From DATJBC01 sp035515515 (GTDB taxonomy: Bacteria; Actinomycetota; Acidimicrobiia; Acidimicrobiales; UBA8190): a stretch of DNA of 12,801 bases. The stretch is from NCBI GenBank assembly GCA_035515515.1, contig DATJBC010000219.1:1-12801 (forward strand). Direction: 5' to 3'. Below, one piece after another: positions 1 through 6,602 of the stretch. The stretch's first letter is position 1; every line of letters begins with the position of its first letter. The notes under the pieces are model-generated. The model saw only the letters and a list, made by a program, of their open reading frames with translations, searched no databases and was not told the DNA's origin. Position numbers and translations under genes: made by a program.

Positions 1-606
1 CTCGTGGCTCACCACCGAGGCCATCTCGCCCACGGCCGCCAGGCGTTCGCGGCCCACGAGGGCCCGGGTGAGCGAGTCCACGATGACGAAGGCGACGACG
101 GCGGTGGCCGTCGTGACGACCCAGCCCGCCCGGGCCACGTCGTTGTCGCTCACCACGGCGATGGCGGCCGACGCCAGCACGCTCACCGCCACGTAGAACA
201 TGGCCCGCCGGCGGGGGAACCACATGGGGGCGGCGAAGCCCACCCACACGTAGTACGGGGTGAGCAGCCCGACGTGGACGTGCAGCCGGCAGAAGAGGTT
301 GGCCGCCGTGATGAGCACGACGCTCCCCAGGATGGCCACGTCCCCCACGTAGCCCGGCAGGCGCCGGCGCGCCACGAACAGGGCCGCGGCACAGCACAGG
401 ACGAAGCCCATGATGACGACCATGCCCACGCGGTTGGTGACGTCGCCGGGGTCGGCCAGCCAGGCGCACAGCACGCCCACGTCCCCCACGACGTAGACAC
501 CCGCCAGGAGCTCCCCCCGGCGGAGGTCCATGGGGAACCCGGGCTTGCCCACCCGCCGGTCGGGGCGCGTGCGGGACAGGCGGCGCTGCAGACTCCCCAC
601 CTCCAT
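1..606 (-). CDS. Sensor histidine kinase, N-terminal membrane part (3' end outside window)
   Basis: The minus-strand frame from ATG at 606-604 stays open to the window edge (202 codons). The first ~30 residues are basic and cytoplasmic. About six hydrophobic segments follow (roughly residues 33-50, 60-79, 87-106, 113-130, 135-152, 160-178). Then comes a linker ending in ERLAAVGEMASVVSHE, the classic start of a HisKA dimerisation/phosphoacceptor domain, in which the His of SHE (residue 201) would be autophosphorylated. The ATP-binding domain must lie beyond base 1. An AGGG sequence sits 9 bases before the ATG; a GTG two codons upstream is a less likely start. The gene diverges from the acetyltransferase at 709. 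No periplasmic sensor domain is visible, so sensing through the membrane bundle is an inference. The family call rests on the H-box and topology; the ligand and the partner regulator are unknown. Confidence 0.8.
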   Translation of the reverse strand, partial: MEVGSLQRRLSRTRPDRRVGKPGFPMDLRRGELLAGVYVVGDVGVLCAWLADPGDVTNRVGMVVIMGFVLCCAAALFVARRRLPGYVGDVAILGSVVLITAANLFCRLHVHVGLLTPYYVWVGFAAPMWFPRRRAMFYVAVSVLASAAIAVVSDNDVARAGWVVTTATAVVAFVIVDSLTRALVGRERLAAVGEMASVVSHE

Positions 607-667
607 GGACACCGTCCCTGGTAGGCCCTCGTCCCCGGCGCGCCCGAGCAGCTCGGCCCCCCCGCCC

Positions 668-673
668 AGGGTA
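668..673 (-). promoter_or_regulatory. Possible -10 element for the histidine kinase
   Basis: Read on the minus strand this is TACCCT, matching the actinobacterial TANNNT consensus. It would give a leader of about 55 bases before the ATG at 606. There is no convincing -35 hexamer, so the call is weak and rests on the hexamer and its place in the 102-bp divergent gap. Confidence 0.25.
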
Positions 674-695
674 ACAACCGGCGACGGCGTCCTCG

Positions 696-701
696 TAGCC
701 T
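696..701 (+). promoter_or_regulatory. -10 element of a likely leaderless start (acetyltransferase)
   Basis: TAGCCT matches TANNNT and ends 7 bases before the GTG at 709. This spacing places transcription start on the G of the start codon, the arrangement known for leaderless actinobacterial genes. No Shine-Dalgarno sequence precedes the GTG, which agrees. A -35 box is not recognisable. Confidence 0.5.
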
Positions 702-708
702 CGTCGGG

Positions 709-1230
709 GTGTCAGGCGCCGAGTCGACCCGGACGACGACCGCCGGCGAGGCGGTGCGGGTGGGCCCCCTGCGCCCCGACGAGCACGACGCGTTGTTCGA
801 GGTCTTCTCCCGCATCGTGGAGGATCACGAGGGCTTCCCCCATGCACCCCCGCTCACGACCGAGGTCTTCGCGGCGACGTGGGTGTCGGGGGCGTCGGTG
901 AGCGTGGCGGCCCGTGTGGTGTCGGGGAGCGGCGAGGAGCTCGCCGGGGCCTACTACCTGCGGCCCAACTTCGCGGGACGGGCGGCGCACATCGCCAACG
1001 CCGGCTACGTGGTGGCCCGTCCGTGGCGCCGGCGCGGGATCGGCCGGGTGCTGGTGGAGGACTCCGTGGCCCGCGCGCCGGTGTGGGGGTTCGACGCCAT
1101 CCAGTTCAACCTCGTGTTCGCGTCGAACCCGGCGCGGGCGCTCTACGAGGAGCTGGGCTGGCGGGCGGTGGGCCGCGTCCCCGAGGCCGTCGACGGCGAG
1201 GACGCCGTCATCTACTGGCGGCGCGTCTGA
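709..1230 (+). CDS. GNAT family N-acetyltransferase
   Basis: A 173-residue single-domain protein that should transfer an acetyl group from acetyl-CoA to an amine. Visible GNAT features are the central strand followed by the pyrophosphate-binding loop (VVARPWRRRGIGRVLVEDSV, residues 101-120, with the R-x-x-G-x-G pattern at about 107-112) and the C-terminal motif NPARALYEELGW (140-151), where a Tyr often serves as general acid. Length is normal for the family. The GTG start is supported by a -10-like hexamer 7 bases upstream (leaderless type). The gene stands alone: it diverges from the kinase and converges with the protease, whose stop codon is only 10 bases away. The substrate cannot be told; N-terminal protein acetylation or small-amine acetylation are equally possible. 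Confidence 0.88.
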   Translation: MSGAESTRTTTAGEAVRVGPLRPDEHDALFEVFSRIVEDHEGFPHAPPLTTEVFAATWVSGASVSVAARVVSGSGEELAGAYYLRPNFAGRAAHIANAGYVVARPWRRRGIGRVLVEDSVARAPVWGFDAIQFNLVFASNPARALYEELGWRAVGRVPEAVDGEDAVIYWRRV

Positions 1231-1240
1231 GCGCTCCGGG

Positions 1241-2749
1241 TCACGTGGCGGGCCCGGTGGCCAGGTGCACCACGGCGCTGTGCTGCTGGCCCGAGGTGTC
1301 GACCCACACCACCTTGACGGCGTCGCCCGGGTGGTGCTGCCGCATGAGCGTGCTGAGCGACGACGCCGAGTCCACGGCCTGGCCGGCGAGGCCCGTGATG
1401 ACGTCACCCACGACGATGCCCGCCTGGCTGGCGGGGGAGTCGGGCTGCACCGTCACCACCTGGGCGCCCGAGATGAACGTGCCGTCCTGGATGCGCACCC
1501 CGATGAGGGCCGACGCGCCGATGTGGATGGTGGAGGACGACTTCCCGCTCAGGATCTGACGGGCGATGGACATGGCCTGGTTGATGGGGATGGAGAAGCC
1601 CTGGCTGGCGCCGGCCTGGAACTGGAAGCCGCTCGACGCCGCGGTGTCCATGCCCACCACCTTGCCGTGGCCGTCGACGAGCGGGCCGCCCGAGTCTCCC
1701 GGCTCGAGGATGGCGTCGGTCTGGATGAGGCCGCTCAGCTGTTCGGAGGAGTTCTCGGACTCGTCCTGGGCCGTGATGGCCTGGTCGAGGGCGGTGACGC
1801 TGCCCGCAGCCGTGCTCGGGGTGCCGCCCGCTCCTTCGGCGTTGCCCACGGCGGTGATGGCGTCGCCGACCGCCACCGACGACGAGTCGCCCACGGGCAC
1901 GGTCCTGAGACCCGACGCCCCGGCGAGCCGCAGGACGGCGACGTCGCTCGTGGAGTCCGACCCCACCACGGTGGCGGTGTAGGTCTGGCCGTTGCCGACG
2001 TCGGTCACGCTGATGCTGGTGGCGCCGTCGATGACGTGGTTGTTCGTGAGCACGACGCCCGAGGACTCGATGACCATGCCCGTCCCGGCCGCCTCACCGT
2101 TGTCGTAGCCGAGCTCGGTGTTGATGTCGACGACGCCGGGGTCGATCTTGTCGGCGATCGTGGAGCTGGCCGCCGGGGGCGTGCTCCTCTGGCTGGGCAC
2201 CGACGCCTGGGGGGTGCCCAGGCCGCCGGGGGTGCCCGTGGTGGTGCGCCCCACCTCCACGCCGATGGCGGCCACGAGCGCCACGGCCACCACCACGGCC
2301 ACCACGCGCAGGGGGTGGGGGCGGGGGGCCGGCCCCGGCGGGGGCGCCCATCCGCCCTGGGGCGGCCACTGCCCGGGGCCCCATTGCCCGGGACCCCACT
2401 GGCCCTGGGGGCCCCACCGGGCGGGGGTGGACCAGAACGCCTGGGGGTCCCAGGGGCGGCCCGGACCGGGGACGGGCCCGGGCGCCACCCACATCCCCGG
2501 CGGCCCCTCCGCCCCGCCACCGGCCCCGCCCTCCGCCCCGGCGGGAGCCGGGGGTGGCGGGGGGGACGCCGGGGGAGCGGCCCACGGTGGCGGTGTCCCG
2601 GGGGAGGGAGGGGCCCCGGGTATCGGCGGGTAGGCGGGCGGGGGGGCGCCCGGGGGGGTGGAGGCGAAGGCGGCCGCGTCGCCCGGCGCGTCCTCGCCCG
2701 GAGCGTCGGGGGGTCGGGGGGTCTGGTCCGGGTCGAAGGTCTCGCTCAT
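1241..2749 (-). CDS. HtrA/DegP-type membrane serine protease with PDZ domain
   Basis: A 502-residue envelope protease of the S1C family, expected to degrade or process misfolded proteins outside the membrane. Residues 1-145 are a Pro/Gly/Ala-rich cytoplasmic head with WGPGQ repeats (112-134). A single membrane anchor lies at about 147-166. The trypsin-like domain carries the triad His238 (in TNNHVI), Asp269 (in SDVAVLRL) and Ser353 (in GDSGGPL). A PDZ domain spans about 415-498, with GVRI as probable carboxylate-binding loop and the conserved SPASQAGIVVGDVI stretch. The active-site motif reads GDSGG where HtrA proteins usually have GNSGG. The ATG start has GAGG 8 bases upstream. The gene converges with the acetyltransferase; upstream is the DUF4331 mosaic gene on the same strand but 262 bp away, so it is probably transcribed separately. 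Function as a protease is well supported; the natural substrate is unknown. Confidence 0.95.
   Translation of the reverse strand: MSETFDPDQTPRPPDAPGEDAPGDAAAFASTPPGAPPPAYPPIPGAPPSPGTPPPWAAPPASPPPPPAPAGAEGGAGGGAEGPPGMWVAPGPVPGPGRPWDPQAFWSTPARWGPQGQWGPGQWGPGQWPPQGGWAPPPGPAPRPHPLRVVAVVVAVALVAAIGVEVGRTTTGTPGGLGTPQASVPSQRSTPPAASSTIADKIDPGVVDINTELGYDNGEAAGTGMVIESSGVVLTNNHVIDGATSISVTDVGNGQTYTATVVGSDSTSDVAVLRLAGASGLRTVPVGDSSSVAVGDAITAVGNAEGAGGTPSTAAGSVTALDQAITAQDESENSSEQLSGLIQTDAILEPGDSGGPLVDGHGKVVGMDTAASSGFQFQAGASQGFSIPINQAMSIARQILSGKSSSTIHIGASALIGVRIQDGTFISGAQVVTVQPDSPASQAGIVVGDVITGLAGQAVDSASSLSTLMRQHHPGDAVKVVWVDTSGQQHSAVVHLATGPAT
2367..2412 (-). repeat. Short tandem repeat inside the protease head (WGPGQ units)
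   Basis: About three imperfect 15-bp units of the form ACTGCCCGGGGCCCC (plus-strand reading) encode consecutive Gln-Trp-Gly-Pro-Gly units, residues ~112-128 of the protease. It is a low-complexity coding repeat, not a mobile element, and could vary in copy number between strains. Confidence 0.6.
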
Positions 2750-2794
2750 GTGCCCGTCCTCGTGGGGCTCGTGGCTACGGTCCTGGCGCGTTGG

Positions 2795-2808
2795 CTACTC
2801 CCGAGTAG
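2795..2808. promoter_or_regulatory. 14-bp palindrome in the protease upstream region (operator candidate)
   Basis: CTACTC-CC-GAGTAG is a perfect 6+6 inverted repeat with a 2-bp centre, 45 bases before the protease ATG. A second GGCTAC lies nearby at 2773-2778. The symmetry and place suit binding of a dimeric regulator or a small hairpin in the leader mRNA. No regulator in the window points to it. Confidence 0.3.
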
Positions 2809-3011
2809 ACCGCTGCCACCTGTGCGCCTGCTTTGATGCAGCTTTGGACCCGGTGAGACTTCCCCATTCTGTCGGCACTCGGACCCTATTGGCGCGTTCT
2901 GCGCCGTCGGTCCAGGACGCCCGGGGTCCACGGCGTGCTCCGCGCCGGACCCCGCGGTGGGCCCGTCGTCCCTGGTCAGGGCCCTGTCGGCGCAGCGGGG
3001 ACGAGGCCGGC

Positions 3012-4079
3012 TCAGGCCGGGCCTGCGTCGAGGCGGGCGCTGGCCACGGCCGCCGCGGGCACCTCGGCCCGCACCACCGGCGCCCGGGTCCCGGCGCCGC
3101 GCCGGCGCAGGTCGTAGGGCCCGGGCGCCAGGGAGCCGAACAGCGCGGCGTGGAGGACCCTCCCCTGCACGTGCCGGGCCCGCACGGCGGCGTGCGCCCC
3201 GCCCCACGCCTCGCCCGCGGGGCGGATCTCGATCTCGGTACCGTCCCAGTCGGCGGGGGCGTGCACCACCAGGGCGCCGGCGTGGGGCCCGATGTCGAGC
3301 ACCACGCCCGCCCCGGGGATGAGCACTTCGTGCACCAGCGGGTTGCCGAGCCGCGACACCTGCACGAAGGGCCCCGTCCGCACGTGGTCGCCGCCGCCGT
3401 CGTGGATGTGGACCGTCTGGCGGTAGGCCGAGGTCCACACGCCGATCACGGCGTTGGGCGATGACACGGGGCCGGCCGGGCCGCCGTTGGCCGTCAGCTG
3501 GGTCATGGGGACCTGGATGGCGATGCGGTGCACGTTGAGGCCCTTGGTGGCGTTCACCCCGGCGGCCATCGGGCGATGCCCGTGCCCGACAGCCCGAACG
3601 TCTGTGGTCCTGCTCGAAGCGCCGCAGGCGCCGAGGTCGAAGATCGACCCGAGGTCGACGAAGAAGCCCTCGGCCCGCTTCCCGGCGAAGACGCGGCCGC
3701 CGGGGCCCATCGTGTGCACGGCCGCCTGCGCCAGCGAGGCGTAGTCCGGGGTCGACAGCGGGCCGATGTTGCACGGGGGGCACGACAGGCCCGACCCGAG
3801 CACGTTCACGCGCCGGCGCCCGTTGCGAGTGTCCACCCGGGTGACGGTGTAGGACTGCCGGCGGTTCCAGTTGGGATCCATGAGCGACGACATGGGCCCG
3901 GTGTTGTACAGGAACGTGTCGGGGTCCTCGACCGTCGTCTGGAAGCGGAATTCGTAGACGATGTCGGCGTCGCCGTCGCTGTCGTTGTCGATGTTGCTGG
4001 TGTACAGCACGTCGTCACCGCGCCACTGGACCGACACGGTGCGCCACGGCACCCGGCCATCTCCCGCCGCAGGCCCCAT
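3012..4079 (-). CDS. Rearranged DUF4331 core fused to a phospholipase-type C-terminal domain
   Basis: The 355-residue frame from ATG 4079 contains a clear DUF4331 middle region: GDDVLYTSNIDND (~21-33), FLYNTGP (~56-62), CPPCNIGP (~100-107), VFAGKRAEGFFVDLGSIFDL (~130-149), VNATKGLNVHRIAIQVP (~175-191), VSRLGNPLVHEVLIP (~241-255). The usual family start (SSHREAP... about 60 residues) is absent because the CADD-like gene begins there. The usual ~200-residue end is also absent: directly after HEVLIP comes VLDIGPHAGALVVHAPADW (~260 on), which resembles small C-terminal domains of actinobacterial phospholipase-like proteins. The frame remains open further upstream to 4682, but that part is antisense to the CADD-like gene. 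Start choice is uncertain (GTG at 4052 is an alternative; no good Shine-Dalgarno). DUF4331 has no assigned function. It may be a decaying gene or a new small chimera. Confidence 0.7.
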   Translation of the reverse strand: MGPAAGDGRVPWRTVSVQWRGDDVLYTSNIDNDSDGDADIVYEFRFQTTVEDPDTFLYNTGPMSSLMDPNWNRRQSYTVTRVDTRNGRRRVNVLGSGLSCPPCNIGPLSTPDYASLAQAAVHTMGPGGRVFAGKRAEGFFVDLGSIFDLGACGASSRTTDVRAVGHGHRPMAAGVNATKGLNVHRIAIQVPMTQLTANGGPAGPVSSPNAVIGVWTSAYRQTVHIHDGGGDHVRTGPFVQVSRLGNPLVHEVLIPGAGVVLDIGPHAGALVVHAPADWDGTEIEIRPAGEAWGGAHAAVRARHVQGRVLHAALFGSLAPGPYDLRRRGAGTRAPVVRAEVPAAAVASARLDAGPA

Positions 4080-4084
4080 CCGGG

Positions 4085-4090
4085 TACCAT
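4085..4090 (+). promoter_or_regulatory. -10 element of a likely leaderless start (CADD-like gene)
   Basis: TACCAT matches TANNNT and ends 7 bases before the ATG at 4098, putting transcription start on that codon. This favours 4098 over the in-frame ATG at 4089, which would overlap the hexamer. The element lies in the 18-bp gap between the two divergent genes. Confidence 0.5.
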
Positions 4091-4097
4091 GCCGGCC

Positions 4098-4751
4098 ATG
4101 CACCGAACCGACATCGACGACACCCTGGCCGACGTCCTCGTGGGCCGCCGTCTGCTGGCGCACCCCTTCTACCGGCGATGGGAGGCGGGCACGCTCGCTC
4201 CGGGCGAGCTCGGCGCGTACGCCGCGCAGTACCGGCACTTCGAGGCGGCCCTCCCCGGCGTCCTCGAGCGCGTGGCCTCGCACAGCGACGAGCCGGGGGC
4301 GCGCGCCTTGGTCGAGGCCAACCTGGCCGACGAGCGCGGGGCGCCGGCGCACATCGAGCTGTTCGACGGGTTCGCCGCCGCCGTGGGGGCCGGCGCTCCC
4401 GGGCCCATGACGCCCGCCACCACGGCCCTCGTCGGCCTGTACGACGAGCTGGCCGACGGTCCCGCCGTCGCCGCCCTGGCTGCGCTGGCCGCCTACGAGG
4501 TGCAGTCGGCGGAGATCGCGGCGTCGAAGGCCGACGGGCTGCGCGCCCGCTACGGCCTCGACGGCGCCGCCACGCGCTTCTGGGACGTGCACGCCGCCGT
4601 GGACCAGGACCACGGGGCGTGGATCGTCGGCGCGCTGGCCGCGCTGGGTGCCGGCGCCGAGGACGTGCGGCCCGCCGCCCACGCAGCCGCCGGGGCGTGG
4701 TGGGCGTTCCTCGACGAGCGCGAGGCCGCAGCCCCTCCGTCAGCGAGCTGA
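4098..4751 (+). CDS. CADD/TenA-like diiron oxidase; candidate self-sacrificing p-aminobenzoate synthase
   Basis: A 217-residue all-helical protein of the haem-oxygenase-like diiron (HDO) superfamily, often annotated TenA- or PqqC-like. It aligns by eye along its length with Chlamydia CADD (CT610): HPFYRRW with HTFYVKW, ELGAYAAQYRHFEAALP with QLQAYAKDYYLHIKAFP, ADERGAPAHIELF with MDEENGYPNHIDLW. All six metal ligands are present: Glu79, His85, Glu134, His165, Asp169, His172, the last three with CADD's H-x3-D-x2-H spacing. Tyr25, Tyr41 and Lys144 match CADD Tyr27, Tyr43 and Lys152, the residues tied to making p-aminobenzoate from the enzyme's own tyrosine for folate synthesis; Lys144 lies exactly 10 after Glu134 as in CADD. 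Start 4098 is chosen from the -10 spacing (4089 possible). The next gene follows after 67 bp. A role in thiamin salvage or fatty-acid oxidation by related HDO enzymes is the alternative. Confidence 0.85.
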   Translation: MHRTDIDDTLADVLVGRRLLAHPFYRRWEAGTLAPGELGAYAAQYRHFEAALPGVLERVASHSDEPGARALVEANLADERGAPAHIELFDGFAAAVGAGAPGPMTPATTALVGLYDELADGPAVAALAALAAYEVQSAEIAASKADGLRARYGLDGAATRFWDVHAAVDQDHGAWIVGALAALGAGAEDVRPAAHAAAGAWWAFLDEREAAAPPSAS

Positions 4752-4801
4752 CGGCGCCGGGCGCGGCGCGCCCGGCCGACGGGGGCGCACCGATGCCCCG
4801 G

Positions 4802-4807
4802 TAACCT
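4802..4807 (+). promoter_or_regulatory. Possible -10 element for the MFS transporter
   Basis: TAACCT matches TANNNT and ends 11 bases before the ATG at 4819, which would give a leader of only about 4-5 bases. No Shine-Dalgarno sequence is present in the gap, in keeping with a near-leaderless message. Confidence 0.35.
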
Positions 4808-4818
4808 CGGGGCGACCG

Positions 4819-6531
4819 ATGCCCGACGCCCCGACGCCCGACACCACGACCGTCGTCCCCGGCGACCAGACCAGCGGGGGCCTGTCGCACCGCCAGGTCC
4901 TCGTCATCCTGAGCGGCCTCATGCTGGGCATGCTGCTCGCCGCCTTGGACCAGACGATCGTCGCCACCGCGCTGCCGACCATCGTGGGCGACCTGCACGG
5001 GCTCAACCACCTGTCCTGGGTGGTGACGGCCTACCTGCTCACCACCACGCTGTCCACGCCCCTGTACGGGAAGATCTCGGACCTCTACGGGCGCAAGACG
5101 ATCTTCCAGGTCGCCATCGTCATCTTCCTGGTGGGCTCGGCTCTCTCGGGCCTGAGCGCCAACATGGACCAGCTCATCGTCTTCCGCGCCGTGCAGGGCC
5201 TCGGGGGCGGTGGCCTCATGGCGTTGGCCATGGCCATCGTGGGCGACATCGTGAGCCCGCGCGAGCGCGGCCGGTACCAGGGGTACTTCGGGGCCGTGTT
5301 CGTGGTGGCCAGCATCGGGGGCCCGCTGGCGGGTGGGTTCTTCACCGACCACCTCACGTGGCGCTGGATCTTCTACATCAACCTCCCCGTCGGGATCCTG
5401 GCCCTCCTCATCACCAGCGCCGTGCTGCGCCTGCCACGCCCGCAGCCGCAGCGGGGCGTCGACCTCCTGGGCGCCACCCTGGTGGTGGCGGCGGTCACCC
5501 CGCTCATCCTCGTGACGGTGTGGGGCGGCACCACCTACGCCTGGAGCTCGGGCACCATCGTCGGCCTCGTGGCGGGCTCGCTCGTCATGATCGGGGCGGT
5601 GCTGTGGTGGGAGCGGCGCGCCCCGCAGCCCATCTTCCCGCCCCGTGTGTTCGCCCAACCCGTGGTGCGCGTGGCGGTAGCCATGACCTTCTTCGTCACC
5701 GCCTCCATGTTCGCCGTCATCATCTACCTGCCCGTCTACCTCCAGCTCGTCGACGGGGTGTCGGCCACCCGTTCGGGGGTCCTGCTCCTGCCGCTCATGG
5801 CCGGCATGCTCACGACGTCGATCGCCTCGGGTCGCCTCGTCACTCGCCTGGGCCGCTACCGCGTGTTCCCCATCGTCGGCACGGCGCTCATGTCGGTGGG
5901 CATGTGGCTCTTCACCCACCTGGGGGCGCACACGTCGTTCGCCGTGACGAGCGCCTACATGGTCGTGTTCGGCGTGGGCATGGGCATGACGCTGCAGATC
6001 GTGGTGGTGGCCGTCCAGAACGCCGTCGAGCGTCGCGACCTCGGCAGCGCCACGTCCTCCATCAGCTTCTTCCGCAACATCGGCGCCGCCTGCGGCACGG
6101 CGCTGCTGGGCGCCGTGCTCGCCGCGCGCCTCGGGTACTGGTTGCCGCGCCTGGTACCGGCCCACAGCGGGCTCAACCTGTCGCAGTCGTTCACCATCAC
6201 GCCCCAGGCGTTGCACGCCCTGCCGCCCGCCGTCCACGCCGGGGTGACGGAGTCCTTCGTGCGGTCCCTGCACCTGGTCTTCTTGGTGGGCGTCCCCCTG
6301 GCCGTGGTGGCGTTGGCGTGCGCGCTGGGCCTGCGGGAGCTGCCGCTACGCGACAGCCTGCGCGCCGTCGAGACCCACCAGCACGGCGCGCAGCCCCGCC
6401 CCGCCCCGTCCGCACCGGTGGCCGTCGTCGACCCCGTCGCCGAGCGCCTGTCCGACCCGGTGGGCACGACCGCGGCCGACCCCGGGGGCCAGCCGGTGGC
6501 CGGGGGCGGGCAGGCCGCACCGGGGGGCTGA
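4819..6531 (+). CDS. DHA2-family (EmrB/QacA-type) MFS drug:H+ antiporter
   Basis: A 570-residue inner-membrane exporter with about 14 hydrophobic segments, the size and topology of the DHA2 subfamily. Diagnostic motifs are present: LDQTIVATALPTIVGDL (motif D1, residues 43-59) with the membrane-embedded Asp44, GKISDLYGRKTIF (motif A, 84-96), Arg123 in FRAVQGLGGGGL (motif B), the antiporter Gly-rich stretch ending SIGGPLAGGFF (motif C, ~160-175) and WRWIFYINLPVG (181-192). The last ~60 residues are a Pro/Ala/Gly-rich cytoplasmic tail. The frame stays open upstream to 4648, but that part overlaps the CADD-like gene; ATG 4819 gives the normal family N-terminus. It lies directly before the catabolic operon, so exporting a toxic substrate or intermediate is a reasonable inference, but the substrate is not readable and the 71-bp gap leaves co-transcription open. 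Confidence 0.93.
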   Translation: MPDAPTPDTTTVVPGDQTSGGLSHRQVLVILSGLMLGMLLAALDQTIVATALPTIVGDLHGLNHLSWVVTAYLLTTTLSTPLYGKISDLYGRKTIFQVAIVIFLVGSALSGLSANMDQLIVFRAVQGLGGGGLMALAMAIVGDIVSPRERGRYQGYFGAVFVVASIGGPLAGGFFTDHLTWRWIFYINLPVGILALLITSAVLRLPRPQPQRGVDLLGATLVVAAVTPLILVTVWGGTTYAWSSGTIVGLVAGSLVMIGAVLWWERRAPQPIFPPRVFAQPVVRVAVAMTFFVTASMFAVIIYLPVYLQLVDGVSATRSGVLLLPLMAGMLTTSIASGRLVTRLGRYRVFPIVGTALMSVGMWLFTHLGAHTSFAVTSAYMVVFGVGMGMTLQIVVVAVQNAVERRDLGSATSSISFFRNIGAACGTALLGAVLAARLGYWLPRLVPAHSGLNLSQSFTITPQALHALPPAVHAGVTESFVRSLHLVFLVGVPLAVVALACALGLRELPLRDSLRAVETHQHGAQPRPAPSAPVAVVDPVAERLSDPVGTTAADPGGQPVAGGGQAAPGG

Positions 6532-6581
6532 CGCCGCGCGCGCGGGCACGCCCGTCGTGGCCCGGGGGTGGGCGTCCCGCC

Positions 6582-6587
6582 TACGGT
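6582..6587 (+). promoter_or_regulatory. Possible -10 element of the five-gene operon
   Basis: TACGGT matches TANNNT and ends 15 bases before the ATG at 6603, giving a leader of about 9 bases. There is no Shine-Dalgarno sequence before the ATG. The 71-bp gap upstream has G+C-rich partial repeats (GGGCACGCCC, GTGGGCGTCCC) but no T-run, so no clear terminator after the transporter. Confidence 0.35.
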
Positions 6588-6602
6588 GAGCCCGACCGAG
6601 CG

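Noticed and set aside
1228..1243. Terminator hairpin between the acetyltransferase and the protease
   Set aside because: GAGCGCTC (1229-1236) is a self-complementary octamer without a loop; it does not form a usable stem-loop.
914..2836. Plus-strand 640-codon open frame opposite the protease
   Set aside because: The product is His/Arg/Gly-rich shadow sequence; the minus strand carries a complete HtrA with catalytic triad and PDZ domain.
2831..2940. SigE/ECF-type promoter or factor-independent terminator in the gap before the protease
   Set aside because: A partial GGAAGT and a GGCGC/GCGCC hairpin (2891-2905) are present, but there is no matching second box and no T-run; a lone minus-strand TAGGGT (2883-2888) is too far from the start to rely on.
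3528..4097. Plus-strand upstream extension of the CADD-like frame
   Set aside because: It lies over the DUF4331 core, and CADD-family proteins begin at about the 4098 start.
4080..4682. Minus-strand extension of the DUF4331 frame up to 4682
   Set aside because: It is antisense to the well-supported CADD-like gene, its composition is Gly/Arg/His-rich as in shadow frames, and it has no DUF4331 N-terminal blocks.
4648..4818. Upstream extension of the MFS transporter
   Set aside because: It overlaps the end of the CADD-like gene in another frame and has no family similarity; ATG 4819 gives the normal N-terminus.
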